From positions 62,001-126,000 of the forward strand of contig JAQXVU010000052.1 of assembly GCA_029225085.1 (NCBI GenBank): DNA of 64,000 bases, written 5' to 3'. Positions 41,832-51,726 of this stretch are shown here, piece after piece. Below the pieces are notes generated by a model. That model ran no database searches, was not told the origin of the DNA, and saw only the letters and a list, made by a program, of their open reading frames with translations. Position numbers and translations under genes: made by a program. Source of the stretch: Eggerthellales bacterium. GTDB lineage: Bacteria; Actinomycetota; Coriobacteriia; Coriobacteriales; Eggerthellaceae. Each line of letters begins with the position of its first letter. The first letter of the stretch is position 1.

Positions 41832-42893
41832 CTACTTAGAACGCATGGTGGTCTGACGCAAGGTGGTGGGAGACTCCAGCACCTTCAGGCAGCCCATGAC
41901 CACGTTGGTCAGAGCGGTCTCGGACACCCATACGGGAATCTCGAGCTCCTGAGTCAGATAACGGTCGAGACCGGAAAGCAGTCCGCCACCGCCCGTGAGG
42001 AGGATACCGTTCTTGATGATGTCGGAGGCCAAGTCAGGATTGGTCTTCTTGAAGGTCTCCTTGATGTTCAGCACCATCTCATCGATGGTGGGCTGCAGAG
42101 CCCTGCGCACATCCTCGGACTGCACAGTTACCTCGCGAGGCTGCTCATCTACCACGTCCTGGCCGGAAATGACCATATCGCGCTCGCGGCCATCTTCAAA
42201 GGGAAGAATGGAGCCGATCTTGATCTTGATGACCTCGGCGGTGCGCTCACCGATCTTGATGCCCAGCAGGTCACGCAGGTACAGAGCAATGGCCTCATCC
42301 ATGCGGTTGCCAGCAACGCGCAGAGAGGAAGAGGTCACGATACCGCCCAAGGACACAACGGCCACCTCGGTGGTACCGCCACCGATATCGATGACCATAG
42401 AGCCGGTGGGCTCGGTAACGGGCAGGTCGGCGCCCATTGCCGCTGCCATGGGCTCTTCGATCAGATAGGCCTGACGAGCGCCAGCCTGAATGGTTGCCTC
42501 GAACACGGCGCGTTTCTCGACGGAAGTTGCGCCGCAGGGAATGCACACCACGATACGGGGCTTGGGCTGCCAGGGATACTTGCGCTGAACGGCCTTGTTG
42601 ATGAAGGCCGCGATCATAGCTTCGGTTACGTCGTAATCGGCGATGACGCCGTCATGCAGAGGATGCTCAGCGGAGAACGCATCTGGAGTGTGGTTGATCA
42701 TGTTCTTCGCTTCGCGACCAACTGCCAGAACCCTCGTCGTGCTCTTTTCGATAGCAACAACGGAGGGCTCGTTGATGACGATGCCCTCGCCAGATACGGC
42801 GACCAGCGTATTGGCGGTGCCAAGGTCGATGGCCATATCGTAGGATGCGCCGAATCCACCCAGGTTGAAGTTGAAGTTATCTAAAAAAGACAT
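41832..42893 (-). CDS. mreB: cell shape-determining actin homologue MreB
   Basis: A 353-residue bacterial actin that forms membrane-bound filaments guiding cell-wall synthesis. Phosphate 1 motif IDLGTANTLV near residue 22, phosphate 2 VIDIGGGTTEVAV near 167, and the adenosine motif LLTGGGGLL near 295 are intact. AAAGGATA precedes the ATG, and a promoter with TAGAAT lies 35 bp upstream. First gene of the mreBCD-mrdA-rodA operon; its presence predicts rod-like or short-rod cells. Confidence 0.97.
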   Translation of the reverse strand: MSFLDNFNFNLGGFGASYDMAIDLGTANTLVAVSGEGIVINEPSVVAIEKSTTRVLAVGREAKNMINHTPDAFSAEHPLHDGVIADYDVTEAMIAAFINKAVQRKYPWQPKPRIVVCIPCGATSVEKRAVFEATIQAGARQAYLIEEPMAAAMGADLPVTEPTGSMVIDIGGGTTEVAVVSLGGIVTSSSLRVAGNRMDEAIALYLRDLLGIKIGERTAEVIKIKIGSILPFEDGRERDMVISGQDVVDEQPREVTVQSEDVRRALQPTIDEMVLNIKETFKKTNPDLASDIIKNGILLTGGGGLLSGLDRYLTQELEIPVWVSETALTNVVMGCLKVLESPTTLRQTTMRSK

Positions 42894-42928
42894 AGTTATC
42901 CTTTAAATTGCCTAGTATGCAGCGACCC

Positions 42929-42937
42929 ATTCTATCA
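42929..42937 (-). promoter_or_regulatory. extended -10 promoter of the mre operon
   Basis: On the minus strand TGATAGAAT (42937-42929) forms an extended -10 (TGn before TAGAAT), about 36 nt before the mreB start. No good -35 hexamer is evident; the leuA terminator lies immediately upstream. Confidence 0.55.
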
Positions 42938-42946
42938 CAGCGCATA

Positions 42947-42987
42947 CAAACAAAACCGACGCTCCGTGAAATTCACAGGAGCGTCGG
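42947..42987 (-). terminator. intrinsic terminator of the ilv-serA-leuA cluster
   Basis: CCGACGCTCC GTGAA / TTCAC GGAGCGTCGG pair with one bulged base to form a 15-bp stem, followed on the minus strand by TTTTGTTTG. It separates leuA from the mre promoter. Confidence 0.93.
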
Positions 42988-43034
42988 ATTCAGACAATGG
43001 CTCTGAACTGCAAGGAGGCTACCCTATCGCAGGA

Positions 43035-44567
43035 TTAGCGCTCCTTAGAGGTGGCAGCGCGCAGCAGCCTGTTAAGGGCGTGCAGGTAAGCCTTGGTGGA
43101 AGAGACGATGATGTCGGAGTCAGCACCGCGACCGGTGAAGACCTCGCCGTCAGCGTCGGTAACGCGGATGGAAACCTCGCCAAGGGCGTCGATACCGCGG
43201 GTTACGCTCTGAACGGCGAACTCGGTCAGGTCGTTCTCGACGTCGACGATCTGGTTCACAGCCTTGTATACGGCATCAACAGGGCCGGTGCCCACGGAGC
43301 AGGCAACGTGCTCTACGCCGTTAGCGTCGAGCAGGGTGACGGTTGCAGTGGGGATCAGAGGATCGCCGCAGGAGATCTGCACGGATTTCAGGGTATACAG
43401 GGCCTCCTGGCCACGGCTGTCCTCGCCCACCAGGGACTCCAGGTCCTCGTCGTAGACCTCCTTCTTCTTATCGGCAAGAAGCAGGAACTTGTCGTACATG
43501 CGGTCGAGGTCAGCGCCCTCGAAGTGATAGCCCAGCAGGTCGAGGCGCATCTTCAGAGCGGCACGGCCGGAACGGGCGGACAGCACGATCTCGGACTTGC
43601 CAGCGCCAACCTCTGCAGGATCGATGATCTCGTAGGTGGAGCGCTCCTTGATAACGCCATCCTGATGGATGCCGGAGGAGTGAGCGAAGGCGTTGGCGCC
43701 AACGATAGACTTGTTAGGAGCAACCACAAAGCCGGTGATGTTGGAAACCAGGCGGGAAGCCCTCATGATCTCCTTGGTGTTGATGTCGGTGTAAGCGTCG
43801 AGCTCCTCACCGTGCATCTTGATGCCCATGACGACCTCTTCGAGAGCGGTGTTACCAGCGCGCTCACCCAGGCCATTAATGGTGCACTCGAGCTGGGTAG
43901 CGCCATTGGCAACGCCAGCCAGGGACAGTGCGGTAGCCATGCCCAGGTCGTTGTGGCAGTGAACGGAAACGGTGACGTTCTCGATGCCGCGAACGTGCTC
44001 CATCAGGTACTTGATGCGACGGCCGTACTCGTCAGGCAGAGAGTAGCCGGTGGTGTCTGGGATGTTCACGACGGTAGCGCCGGCCTCGATGACGGCCTGC
44101 ACCACCTTTGCCAGGAACTCGTATTCGGAGCGGCCGGCGTCCTCGCAGTAGAACTGCACGTCGCTGGTGTAACGCTTAGCGTACTTAACGGCGTCGACGG
44201 CACGCTCGAGGCACTGCTCCTCGGTGATGCGCAGCTTGTCCCTCATGTGGCTAGGGGAAACGCCGATACCGGTCTGAATACGAGGATACTTTGCGACCTT
44301 CAGGCACTCGCCTGCGGAGTCGATGTCCTTGTGGACTGCGCGGGTGAGGCCCACGACGGTAGCGTTGTCGCCAACCTCGCGAGCGATGGCCTGTACGCTG
44401 GCGAAGTCGCCGGGAGAGGACACTGGGAAGCCAGCCTCAATGACGTCGACGTTCAGGCGAAGAAGCTGACGGGTGATCTCCAACTTCTCGGCGGTGTTCA
44501 TAGATGCGCCGGGCGACTGCTCGCCATCGCGCAAAGTGGTGTCGAAGATCTGAATCTTACGCGCCAT
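43035..44567 (-). CDS. leuA: 2-isopropylmalate synthase
   Basis: Condenses acetyl-CoA and 2-ketoisovalerate, the first leucine step. A 510-residue LeuA of the bacterial long type. [13 protein letters not shown] near residue 8 (metal and substrate residues) leads to EAGFPVSS and HCHNDLGMA (metal histidines). [13 protein letters not shown] and the C-terminal regulatory domain follow (from about 390, ending [20 protein letters not shown]). AAAGGGG precedes the ATG. Last gene of the cluster. The following leucine genes (leuB, leuC, leuD) are not in the window. Confidence 0.95.
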   Translation of the reverse strand: MARKIQIFDTTLRDGEQSPGASMNTAEKLEITRQLLRLNVDVIEAGFPVSSPGDFASVQAIAREVGDNATVVGLTRAVHKDIDSAGECLKVAKYPRIQTGIGVSPSHMRDKLRITEEQCLERAVDAVKYAKRYTSDVQFYCEDAGRSEYEFLAKVVQAVIEAGATVVNIPDTTGYSLPDEYGRRIKYLMEHVRGIENVTVSVHCHNDLGMATALSLAGVANGATQLECTINGLGERAGNTALEEVVMGIKMHGEELDAYTDINTKEIMRASRLVSNITGFVVAPNKSIVGANAFAHSSGIHQDGVIKERSTYEIIDPAEVGAGKSEIVLSARSGRAALKMRLDLLGYHFEGADLDRMYDKFLLLADKKKEVYDEDLESLVGEDSRGQEALYTLKSVQISCGDPLIPTATVTLLDANGVEHVACSVGTGPVDAVYKAVNQIVDVENDLTEFAVQSVTRGIDALGEVSIRVTDADGEVFTGRGADSDIIVSSTKAYLHALNRLLRAATSKER

Positions 44568-44658
44568 GTGCGTACCCCTTTCATTCTCATCATGTCAGCG
44601 CCCGAAAGCGCCCTATCTTGCTAATTCAGTCGTTCACCGACAATTTCTGCCAGCGAGA

Positions 44659-46236
44659 TTACAGTTTAATATACCAAAGGTTCTTTGGGTTGATTTTTGC
44701 CCGAAGCTCCTGAAGTACTTGAGCAGGAACATCCTGCTGCACGTTCATGTACACCAAGGCCATGTCGCTGAAGGCCTTCTTGGCAATCTGCATGGTGTTA
44801 ATAGAGACGCCCGCGTTGCCCAGCACCGTGCCGATGATGCCCATGCGGCCAGGACCGTCTACGTACTCGAAGATCAGCGTGCGACCCGTCGCATCAATCT
44901 GGGTGCGATAGCCCAGCAATTCCACAATACGAGGCTGTTGATCGTCGCCGGAGACCGTGCAGGAAACCGTGAGACCGTCAGCGTTCACGCTCACCTTCGA
45001 GCTGTACTCGTCGGACTCCCCCACCAGGAACGTCTGCAGATCGACGCCGTGACGACGAGCCACGGAGAAAGCGTCAGCTGGGGTGACGCGCTTGTTGCCA
45101 CGATAGGACAGCATGCCGTCCATAACGCCGGCAGCCAGAACATCCAGATCCTTATCGGCCAGGGTGCCCGCCGCAGTGAGCTTCAGCTTCGCAGGGAGCT
45201 CGCCTCGCATCTGCAGGGCCATAGAGCCCAGAATCTGACAAGCGGGGATGTACGAAGTTGCGGTATCAACTACGTCGTCGGCAGAAGCCACGATGTTCAG
45301 AGCCGTGGGAACCAAAGAGCCGGACAGGCCCAGATACACGTACTCGGCAATCTGCACACCGGCCCTGTTCAGGGCCTCCTTGGTGGAAGCGCCCAGATGA
45401 GGGGTGAGAGTTGCCTGATCGAACTCGTGCAGGGGGCTGTCGGAAACGGGCTCGGACATCCACATGTCAACGCCAACTGCGGCGATCTTGCCAGCCGCCA
45501 CGAAGTCGGACAGGGACTTGATGTCGTACACGCCGGCGCATGCTGCGTTCAGAAGGATGACGCCATCCTTCATCTTCGAGAACTCCTCGGGGCCGAACAT
45601 GCCCTGGGTCTCGGGGGTCTTGGGCATGTGCACGGTGATGAAGTCGGCGATGGGAAGGATGTCATCGATGGAATCGTAGAGCCTGACACCGATCTGCTCT
45701 GCGCGGTCTGCGGCGCAGTAGGGGTCGTAGGCCACGATGTCCATGCCGAAGGCACGGGCGCGCTCTGCAACCAGACGGCCCACGCGGCCCAAACCGCAAA
45801 TAGCCAAGGTCTTCTGGTACAGCTCAGTGCCCACGAAGTCGTTGCGACGCCACTCCCCCGCCTTCATAGACTTATCAGCAGCGGCGATATTGCGAGCGCA
45901 GGCCAGCAGAAGGGCCATGGTGTGCTCGGCAGCTGACACGATGTTGGAGGTAGGTGCGTTGCATACGATGACGCCTCGCTCGGTGGCGGCGGCGATATCG
46001 ATGTTGTCGACGGTGACGCCGGCCCTGCCCACGACCTTCAGGTTCTTACCCGCATCGAGCAGCTCCGCGTCGACCTTCGTCGCGCTGCGAACCACCAATG
46101 CGTCGTACTCTCCGATGATGTCGATGAGCTGGTCGCGAGAAAGGCCGAGCCTCACATCCACGGCGAGGCCCCGCTCACGCAGGGCCTCGACACCAGCATC
46201 GGCAATCTTTTCACTAACAAGCACTTTGTTGCTCAT
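44659..46236 (-). CDS. serA: D-3-phosphoglycerate dehydrogenase-like protein with altered active site
   Basis: A 525-residue long-form SerA: N-terminal substrate domain, Rossmann NAD domain (CGLGRVGRLVAE near residue 152), intervening domain, and C-terminal ACT domain from about 450 (EYVDGPGRMGIIGTVLGNAG), a likely serine-sensing site. RNDFVGTELY and the catalytic HLGAST histidine are present, as is the Glu in SEPVSDSP. The segment normally reading N-C-A-R-G-G is NAACAGVYD, so the substrate-binding arginine is cysteine 233 (codon 45540-45538). It lies between ilvC and leuA in one direction. SerA is the best name, but the substrate may differ. Confidence 0.85.
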   Translation of the reverse strand: MSNKVLVSEKIADAGVEALRERGLAVDVRLGLSRDQLIDIIGEYDALVVRSATKVDAELLDAGKNLKVVGRAGVTVDNIDIAAATERGVIVCNAPTSNIVSAAEHTMALLLACARNIAAADKSMKAGEWRRNDFVGTELYQKTLAICGLGRVGRLVAERARAFGMDIVAYDPYCAADRAEQIGVRLYDSIDDILPIADFITVHMPKTPETQGMFGPEEFSKMKDGVILLNAACAGVYDIKSLSDFVAAGKIAAVGVDMWMSEPVSDSPLHEFDQATLTPHLGASTKEALNRAGVQIAEYVYLGLSGSLVPTALNIVASADDVVDTATSYIPACQILGSMALQMRGELPAKLKLTAAGTLADKDLDVLAAGVMDGMLSYRGNKRVTPADAFSVARRHGVDLQTFLVGESDEYSSKVSVNADGLTVSCTVSGDDQQPRIVELLGYRTQIDATGRTLIFEYVDGPGRMGIIGTVLGNAGVSINTMQIAKKAFSDMALVYMNVQQDVPAQVLQELRAKINPKNLWYIKL

Positions 46237-46272
46237 TGCCTCTGCTCCTATATTTCCGTCAGGAAGTAACTG

Positions 46273-47268
46273 CTATTTCTTGATCCAGGTGAACATAGAG
46301 CGGATCTTCTTGCCGGTCTGCTCGATGAGCAGGTTGTCGCAAGCCTCACGCTGCTCCAGGAGCCACTTGTGGTCGTTGTTGCAGTCCTCAACGAACTCCT
46401 TGGCGAACTCGCCGTTCTGAATGCGCTCGAGGATGAGCTTCATGGCAGCACGGGACTCGTCGTTGATGACCTTAGGACCAGCGTAGTACTCGCCGTACTC
46501 AGCGGTGTTGGAGATGGAGTAGTTCATGAAGCTGATGCCGGACTCGTACATGAGGTCGACGATCATCTTCAGCTCGTGATACACCTCGAAGTAAGCCAGC
46601 TCTGGTGGGTAACCGCCCTCTACCAGAGTGTCGAAGCCAGCCTTAACCAGCTCTACGCAGCCGCCGCAGAGAACAGCCTGCTCGCCGAAGAGGTCCTCCT
46701 CGGTCTCCTGAGCGAAGGTGCCCAGCATGATGCCGGTACGAGCACCGCCAACGCCCCAAGCATAGGACTTAGCGGTATCCCAAGCATGACCGGAAGCGTC
46801 CTGATGCACGCAGATCAGATCGGGAACACCGGAGCCCTCGGTGAACTGACGACGAACGATGTGACCAGGGCCCTTAGGAGCGCACATGATGACGTCGACG
46901 TCTGCAGGAGGAACGATGTAGCCGTAGTGAATGTTGAAGCCATGAGCGAATGCCAGGGTATCTCCAGCGTTCAGGTTAGGAGCAATGAACTCCTCGTATA
47001 CAGCTGGCTGCTTCTCGTCTGGAACGAGAATCATGATCAGATCTGCCTCCTTAGCAGCCTGATCCATGGTGGTGACCTTCAGACCAGCTTCCTCAGCCTT
47101 AGCCCAGGAAGAGGAACCCTCGCGAAGACCAACGCGAACGTCGCAGCCGGAATCCTTCAGGTTCAGTGCGTGAGCGTGACCCTGAGAGCCGTAGCCGATG
47201 ATGGCGATCTTCTTGCTCTGGATGATTGATGGGTCAACATCCTTCTCATATACGATTTCGATAGCCAT
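46273..47268 (-). CDS. ilvC: ketol-acid reductoisomerase
   Basis: Isomerises and reduces acetolactate or acetohydroxybutyrate in valine/isoleucine synthesis. A class I enzyme of 331 residues: [15 protein letters not shown] near residue 24, REGSSSW (an NADPH-type phosphate loop), [13 protein letters not shown], the metal-binding region [24 protein letters not shown] (split in two parts) and [21 protein letters not shown] precedes the ATG. It has its own promoter (47340-47368) between ilvN and ilvC, so it can be expressed apart from the ilvD leader. Confidence 0.97.
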   Translation of the reverse strand: MAIEIVYEKDVDPSIIQSKKIAIIGYGSQGHAHALNLKDSGCDVRVGLREGSSSWAKAEEAGLKVTTMDQAAKEADLIMILVPDEKQPAVYEEFIAPNLNAGDTLAFAHGFNIHYGYIVPPADVDVIMCAPKGPGHIVRRQFTEGSGVPDLICVHQDASGHAWDTAKSYAWGVGGARTGIMLGTFAQETEEDLFGEQAVLCGGCVELVKAGFDTLVEGGYPPELAYFEVYHELKMIVDLMYESGISFMNYSISNTAEYGEYYAGPKVINDESRAAMKLILERIQNGEFAKEFVEDCNNDHKWLLEQREACDNLLIEQTGKKIRSMFTWIKK

Positions 47269-47339
47269 GTTGTTTTTCTCCTTTTCTCATGACTCTTATA
47301 CGCATAGTACTGGGGACTTCCGCCTCTGCTCCCCACAAC

Positions 47340-47368
47340 GGTATAGCAGAAGTAAAAGTCCGTGTCAG
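47340..47368 (-). promoter_or_regulatory. internal ilvC promoter
   Basis: -35 CTGACA (47368-47363) and -10 TATACC (47345-47340) are spaced exactly 17 nt with TGC before the -10 (extended). Transcription would begin about 47333, giving a 65-nt leader. Confidence 0.7.
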
Positions 47369-47390
47369 CGGTAAACCCAGTTGGTAAAAC

Positions 47391-47885
47391 CTAGTTATCA
47401 GTGGCCTTCATGCTGCGAGGCATGGCGATGGTGCCGGTGCGGGTGAGCTCCTTGATACCGTAGCCGCGCAAGAGGTTCAGGATACCGCGAAGCTTGTTCT
47501 CGGTGCCAGTGACCTCGATGGTGATGGAGTTCTTGCCCACATCGACGATCTTGGCGCGGAACACCGTAGCGATCTCGATGACCTCATTGCGGCGCTCGGG
47601 AGCGGCGGCAACCTTAATGAGCACCAGCTCGCGGTTAACCACGGACTCATCGGTGAGGTCGGTGATCTTGTGCACGCTCACCAGCTTATGCAGCTGCTTG
47701 GTGATCTGCTCGTAGGCCACCTCGTCAGCCTCGATGACCGCCGTCAGACGAGAGAGGCTCTCATCCTCGGTCTGGCCAACGGACAGGGATTCGATATTGA
47801 AGCCCCGGCGGGAGATCAGACCGGTGACGCGGCTCAGCACGCCCGGCTTGTTCTCTACCAGAGCGGAAAGAATGTGCTTGCTCAT
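47391..47885 (-). CDS. ilvN: acetolactate synthase small (regulatory) subunit
   Basis: A 164-residue regulatory subunit (IlvN/IlvH type) that binds valine and stimulates IlvB. The N-terminal ACT domain contains LVENKPGVLSRVTGLISRRGFNIESLSVG. A second domain (RELVLIKVAAAPERRNEVIEI, then GIKELTRTG) completes the long-type small subunit. It starts 3 nt after the ilvB stop. Valine feedback control of the holoenzyme is expected. Confidence 0.96.
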   Translation of the reverse strand: MSKHILSALVENKPGVLSRVTGLISRRGFNIESLSVGQTEDESLSRLTAVIEADEVAYEQITKQLHKLVSVHKITDLTDESVVNRELVLIKVAAAPERRNEVIEIATVFRAKIVDVGKNSITIEVTGTENKLRGILNLLRGYGIKELTRTGTIAMPRSMKATDN

Positions 47886-47888
47886 TGC

Positions 47889-49748
47889 TTACTCCTTCCC
47901 TCCGGTGAGCATCTCGGAGATATCTCCCACGCTCACTGCTCCGATAATGTCGTCGATGGCAGCGCCAGGAGCCACCATGGGGAATACGTTCTCCGCAGGG
48001 CAGATGCGCATATCCAGCAGGGCGGGACCCTCGGCAGCCAAAAGGCGCTTCAGGGCACCTTCCAGCTCATTGGGGTCGCGAACCCCCTCGGCCTGCCAGT
48101 AATAGGCCTCGGCCAGCTTCACGAAATCGGGGTTCTCATCGAGGATGGTGTTAGAGAACCTGTTGTCGTAGAAGAGGTTCTGCCACTGATGCACCATGCC
48201 CAGGGTGCGGTTGTCCATGAGCAGGACCTTCACGTTGAAGCCGTTGATGGCGCAGGTGGCCATCTCCTGAGCGCACATCTGGAAGGAGCCATCGCCGGAG
48301 ATGCACACCACCGTCTTCTCAGGGAAGGCCGCAGCGGCACCCATGGCGGCAGGAAGGCCGAAGCCCATGGTGCCGGCACCACCAGAGGACAGGAAGGTGC
48401 GGGACAGCTCGCGGTGAATGTGCTGAGCGGCCCACATCTGATGCTGGCCTACGTCGGTGACTACGATAGACTCCATCGGATCGAGCATGTCGGACAGCAG
48501 CTCAAGGGAGCCCTCAGGGGAGATCCAGCGAACGCCGTTCTTCTCGCAGGGGTTGCCGCAGATGCCGCAGCCAGCGTCGAACTCAGAGGTCAGGCCTGGG
48601 TTGTAAAAGGGGTGAGCCTCCTTCCAGGCGAAGATGGTGTCGAGCCACTCCTGGTAAGCGGGCTTCAGGCCCTGCTTCTTGGCCTCGGCCACCAGGTTGG
48701 CCATGATGCCCTTGGCGTCGCCAACGATGGGCACGTCTACCGCACGGTTCTTAGAAATCTCCGCAGGGTCAACATCGATGTGAATGACCTTGGCGTTAGG
48801 GGCGAAGGAATCGATCTTGCCGGTAACGCGATCGGAGAAGCGAGCGCCCACCGCGATGAGCAGGTCGCACTCGGTCATGGTGTAGTTGGCGTACATAGAG
48901 CCATGCATGCCCACAGGACCCAGGTTCATGGGGTTCGAGCAAGGAATGGCGCCCTTGGCCATAAGGGTGGTGACCACGGGGACCTGCATCATGTCCACGA
49001 ACTCCAGGAGTTCCTGGGTTGCATCAGCAGCGATGCAGCCACCGCCTACGTACAGCAGGGGCTTCTTGGCCTGCTTCAGCAGGGACACGGCCTGACGGAC
49101 CTGCTTGGCGTTGCCCTTCACCGTAGGACGATAGGAGGCCATCTCCGTAGAGTCGGGGTAATGGAACTCGATGTCGGCGGTGAAGATATCCGAAGGGATA
49201 TCGATGAGCACCGGGCCGGGACGACCGGTAGAGGCAATGTAGAAGGCCTCGCGAACGGTGCGGGTCAGATCCTCAGGATCCTGCAGCAGGTAGCTGTGCT
49301 TCACGATGGGCATGGTGATGCCCACGATGTCTACCTCCTGGAAGGCATCGGTGCCGATGGCGCGACGAGGCACCTGGCCGGTAATGACCACCATGGGGAT
49401 GCTGTCGGCATAGGCAGTGGCGATGCCGGTGACCGTGTTGGTGGCACCAGGGCCAGAGGTCACGATGACCACGCCAGGCTTGCCGGTGGCACGGGCATAG
49501 CCGTCAGCAGCATGGGTTGCACCCTGCTCGTGACGGGTAAGCACGTGCTTCAAAATCTTAGAGTCATACAGGGCGTCATAAATCTTGATGGCCTGTCCTC
49601 CCGGATAGCCGAAGATCATCTCTACGCCCTCAGCCTCGAGGGATGCGATGAGGGCCTGAGCGCCAGTCATCACCTTTCCCTCTTTTTCGGTATGGCTACC
49701 GTACTTGGGCATACCCTTCTCAGGCATGACGGTTTCCTTTCCACTCAT
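47889..49748 (-). CDS. ilvB: acetolactate synthase large (catalytic) subunit
   Basis: Thiamine-diphosphate enzyme making acetolactate and acetohydroxybutyrate, with FAD. A 619-residue protein. FGYPGGQAIKIYDAL and the catalytic glutamate in LTRHEQGATHAADGYAR are near the N-terminus, and SGPGATNTVTGIATAY and the ThDP motif GDGSFQMCAQEMATCAING follow. Two starts are possible: ATG 49748, which overlaps the ilvD stop as TAATG, or ATG 49670 (MTGAQAL) preceded by AAAGGTG; the shorter one matches the family length better. Confidence 0.96.
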   Translation of the reverse strand: MSGKETVMPEKGMPKYGSHTEKEGKVMTGAQALIASLEAEGVEMIFGYPGGQAIKIYDALYDSKILKHVLTRHEQGATHAADGYARATGKPGVVIVTSGPGATNTVTGIATAYADSIPMVVITGQVPRRAIGTDAFQEVDIVGITMPIVKHSYLLQDPEDLTRTVREAFYIASTGRPGPVLIDIPSDIFTADIEFHYPDSTEMASYRPTVKGNAKQVRQAVSLLKQAKKPLLYVGGGCIAADATQELLEFVDMMQVPVVTTLMAKGAIPCSNPMNLGPVGMHGSMYANYTMTECDLLIAVGARFSDRVTGKIDSFAPNAKVIHIDVDPAEISKNRAVDVPIVGDAKGIMANLVAEAKKQGLKPAYQEWLDTIFAWKEAHPFYNPGLTSEFDAGCGICGNPCEKNGVRWISPEGSLELLSDMLDPMESIVVTDVGQHQMWAAQHIHRELSRTFLSSGGAGTMGFGLPAAMGAAAAFPEKTVVCISGDGSFQMCAQEMATCAINGFNVKVLLMDNRTLGMVHQWQNLFYDNRFSNTILDENPDFVKLAEAYYWQAEGVRDPNELEGALKRLLAAEGPALLDMRICPAENVFPMVAPGAAIDDIIGAVSVGDISEMLTGGKE

Positions 49749-51406
49749 TATCCGAAGTACGCCCCCTCATCAGCGCTGGAAACCAGCTTTGCGTAGCGGG
49801 CGAGAACGCCGGTCTTGTGCTTGGGCTCAGGGGCAGTCCAGGCGGCGCGACGAGCAGCCAGGGTCTCGTCGTCTACTGCCAGCTCCAGCAGGCCCTTGTC
49901 GATGTCGATGTTAATGATGTCGCCTTCCTGTACCAGAGCGATAGGACCGCCAGCAGCTGCCTCAGGGGAAACGTGACCGATAGCAGGACCCTTGGTGGCG
50001 CCGGAGAAGCGACCGTCGGTGATCAGGGCAACGCTCTTATCGAGGCCCATGCCGCAGATAGCAGAGGTAGGAGTCAGCATCTCGCGCATGCCGGGACCGC
50101 CAGCGGGACCCTCATAGCGAATAACGATGACATCGCCAGGGTTGATCTTGCCGCCGAAGATGGCGTCGCAAGCCTCTTCCTCGGACTCGAAGACGCGGGC
50201 GGGACCGGAGTGCTGACGCATCTCGGCGGAAACAGCGCTCTGCTTCACGACGCCGCAGTGAGGAGCCAGGTTGCCCTGCAGAACCTTCAGGCCGCCATTG
50301 GGGCTGTAGGCGTTCTCGACGGTGTGAACGACCTCGCCGTCGACAGGACCCTGAGCAGCCATCCAGTCGGCCAGAGGGCCGTGAACGGTCATGCAGTCGG
50401 TGTCGATGATGCCGTGACGTGCCAGCTCGCCCATGATGGCGCCAACGCCGCCCACCGCGTTCAGATCCTCGATGTGCAGGGAGCCTGCAGGGGCGATGCG
50501 GGTGATGTTGGGGGTCTTAGCGCAAACGTCATCCCAGTCCTGCATAGAGACAGGGCAACCAGCAGCGCGGGAGATGGCGGTCAGGTGCAGCATGGTGTTG
50601 GTGGAACCACCGAAGGCCATATCGACGGCCATGCCGTTGCGGATAGACTTCTCGTTGATGATGTCGAGAGCGGTAATGTTCTTGTTCAGCATGTCCATTA
50701 CCGCCATGCCTGCATGCTTGGCCAAGCGAACGCGCTCGGAGTACACAGCGGGAACGGTGCCGTTACCAGGAAGGGCGATGCCCAGAGCCTCGGACAGGCA
50801 GCAGATGGAGTTAGCGGTGAACATGCCGGAGCAGCTACCGCAAGTGGGGCAAGCGGTGTTCTCGAGGAACTTCAGCTCCTCCTCGGTCATGGTGCCGGCG
50901 GTAACCTGGCCCACGGCGTCGAAGAGGGAGTTCAGGTCGGTCTGGTTGCCGCACTTGTCGTGACCAGCCAGCATAGGGCCGCCGGAAACAAGCACGGTGG
51001 GAAGGTTCAGACGGCAAGCTGCCAGCAACATGCCGGGAACAACCTTGTCGCAGGAAGGGATCAGCACCAGAGCATCGAAGCCATGGCCCTGAACAGCGCA
51101 CTCTACGCTGTCAGCGATGACCTCACGGCTGGTAAGGGAGTAGTGCATGCCCTCATGGTTCATGGCGATGCCGTCGCAGACGCCGATGGTGGTCATCTGG
51201 AAGGGAGTGCCTCCCGCCATGCGAACGCCGGCCTTAACCGCGTCGGCAATGGTCTGCAGATGAATGTGACCGGGGATAACCTCGTTGCCAGAGGAGATAA
51301 CGGCAACGAAGGGGCGCTCCATCTCCTCATCGGTGAGACCGTCAGCCTTCAGCAGGCTGCGGTGAGGCGCACGGGCCAAACCCGTCTTGATCGAATCGCT
51401 TCTCAC
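49748..51406 (-). CDS. ilvD: dihydroxy-acid dehydratase
   Basis: Dehydrates dihydroxyisovalerate and dihydroxymethylvalerate, the step before transamination by IlvE. A 552-residue protein of the IlvD/Edd family with iron-sulfur cysteines in [10 protein letters not shown] and [13 protein letters not shown]. The C-terminal substrate-binding part has [11 protein letters not shown] and [14 protein letters not shown]. The start is GTG 51406 with AGGAAG 6 nt upstream. The apparent longer frame runs through the leader terminator. First gene of the cluster, under the T-box-like leader at 51407-51720. Confidence 0.96.
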   Translation of the reverse strand: MRSDSIKTGLARAPHRSLLKADGLTDEEMERPFVAVISSGNEVIPGHIHLQTIADAVKAGVRMAGGTPFQMTTIGVCDGIAMNHEGMHYSLTSREVIADSVECAVQGHGFDALVLIPSCDKVVPGMLLAACRLNLPTVLVSGGPMLAGHDKCGNQTDLNSLFDAVGQVTAGTMTEEELKFLENTACPTCGSCSGMFTANSICCLSEALGIALPGNGTVPAVYSERVRLAKHAGMAVMDMLNKNITALDIINEKSIRNGMAVDMAFGGSTNTMLHLTAISRAAGCPVSMQDWDDVCAKTPNITRIAPAGSLHIEDLNAVGGVGAIMGELARHGIIDTDCMTVHGPLADWMAAQGPVDGEVVHTVENAYSPNGGLKVLQGNLAPHCGVVKQSAVSAEMRQHSGPARVFESEEEACDAIFGGKINPGDVIVIRYEGPAGGPGMREMLTPTSAICGMGLDKSVALITDGRFSGATKGPAIGHVSPEAAAGGPIALVQEGDIINIDIDKGLLELAVDDETLAARRAAWTAPEPKHKTGVLARYAKLVSSADEGAYFG

Positions 51407-51720
51407 GTTTCGCTTCCTTTCCTTACGGAACCAGCGACTTCGGAAACAACCCCCTAAAAAAGAAAAACCCGAAGCAAGAAGCCCCGGGACCATCTAAGGG
51501 AGCGAGAAAACGCTCGACTGTTAACGGTTGTCACCGGTTCGGCCTACTTGCCTGCTGGTCTTCCGAAGATCGTCCGGTTCCCATTGCATGCGTTCATCCA
51601 AACTGCTCGGAGGCTTGTTTCTGAATCTTCCCCCGCAGGCTTCCAGAACCGCCTGCTTGCTTGAAGAGGGCCAGACCCTTACTTTTCCTCGTCATCGCAT
51701 TTGTTGGTAGTGATGTCGTG
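51407..51720 (-). ncRNA. T-box leader of the ilvD-B-N-C-serA-leuA cluster (variant core)
   Basis: On the minus strand the roughly 314-nt leader has a GATGACGAGGAAAAGTA start typical of Stem I and a GCAGGCGG...GCCTGC distal hairpin. Just before the terminator it has AGATGGTCCCGGGGC, aligned with the T-box core TGGTACCGCG. UGGU would pair with the ACCA end of tRNA. One core base differs (C for A). The specifier is not resolved; Ile, Val or Leu is expected from the genes. No Ile/Val/Leu-rich leader peptide is seen. Confidence 0.65.
51456..51488 (-). terminator. regulated terminator of the ilvD leader
   Basis: CCCGGGGC-TTCTT-GCTTCGGG (two G-T pairs) is followed by TTTTTCTTTTTT on the minus strand. 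Its 5' arm overlaps the T-box-like core, as expected for antitermination. Confidence 0.85.
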
Positions 51721-51726
51721 TTCGCT

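Noticed and set aside
47269-47390. Possible T-box or attenuator upstream of ilvC
   Set aside because: Only an extended -10 promoter and a weak 5-bp hairpin are present; no T-box core or terminator.
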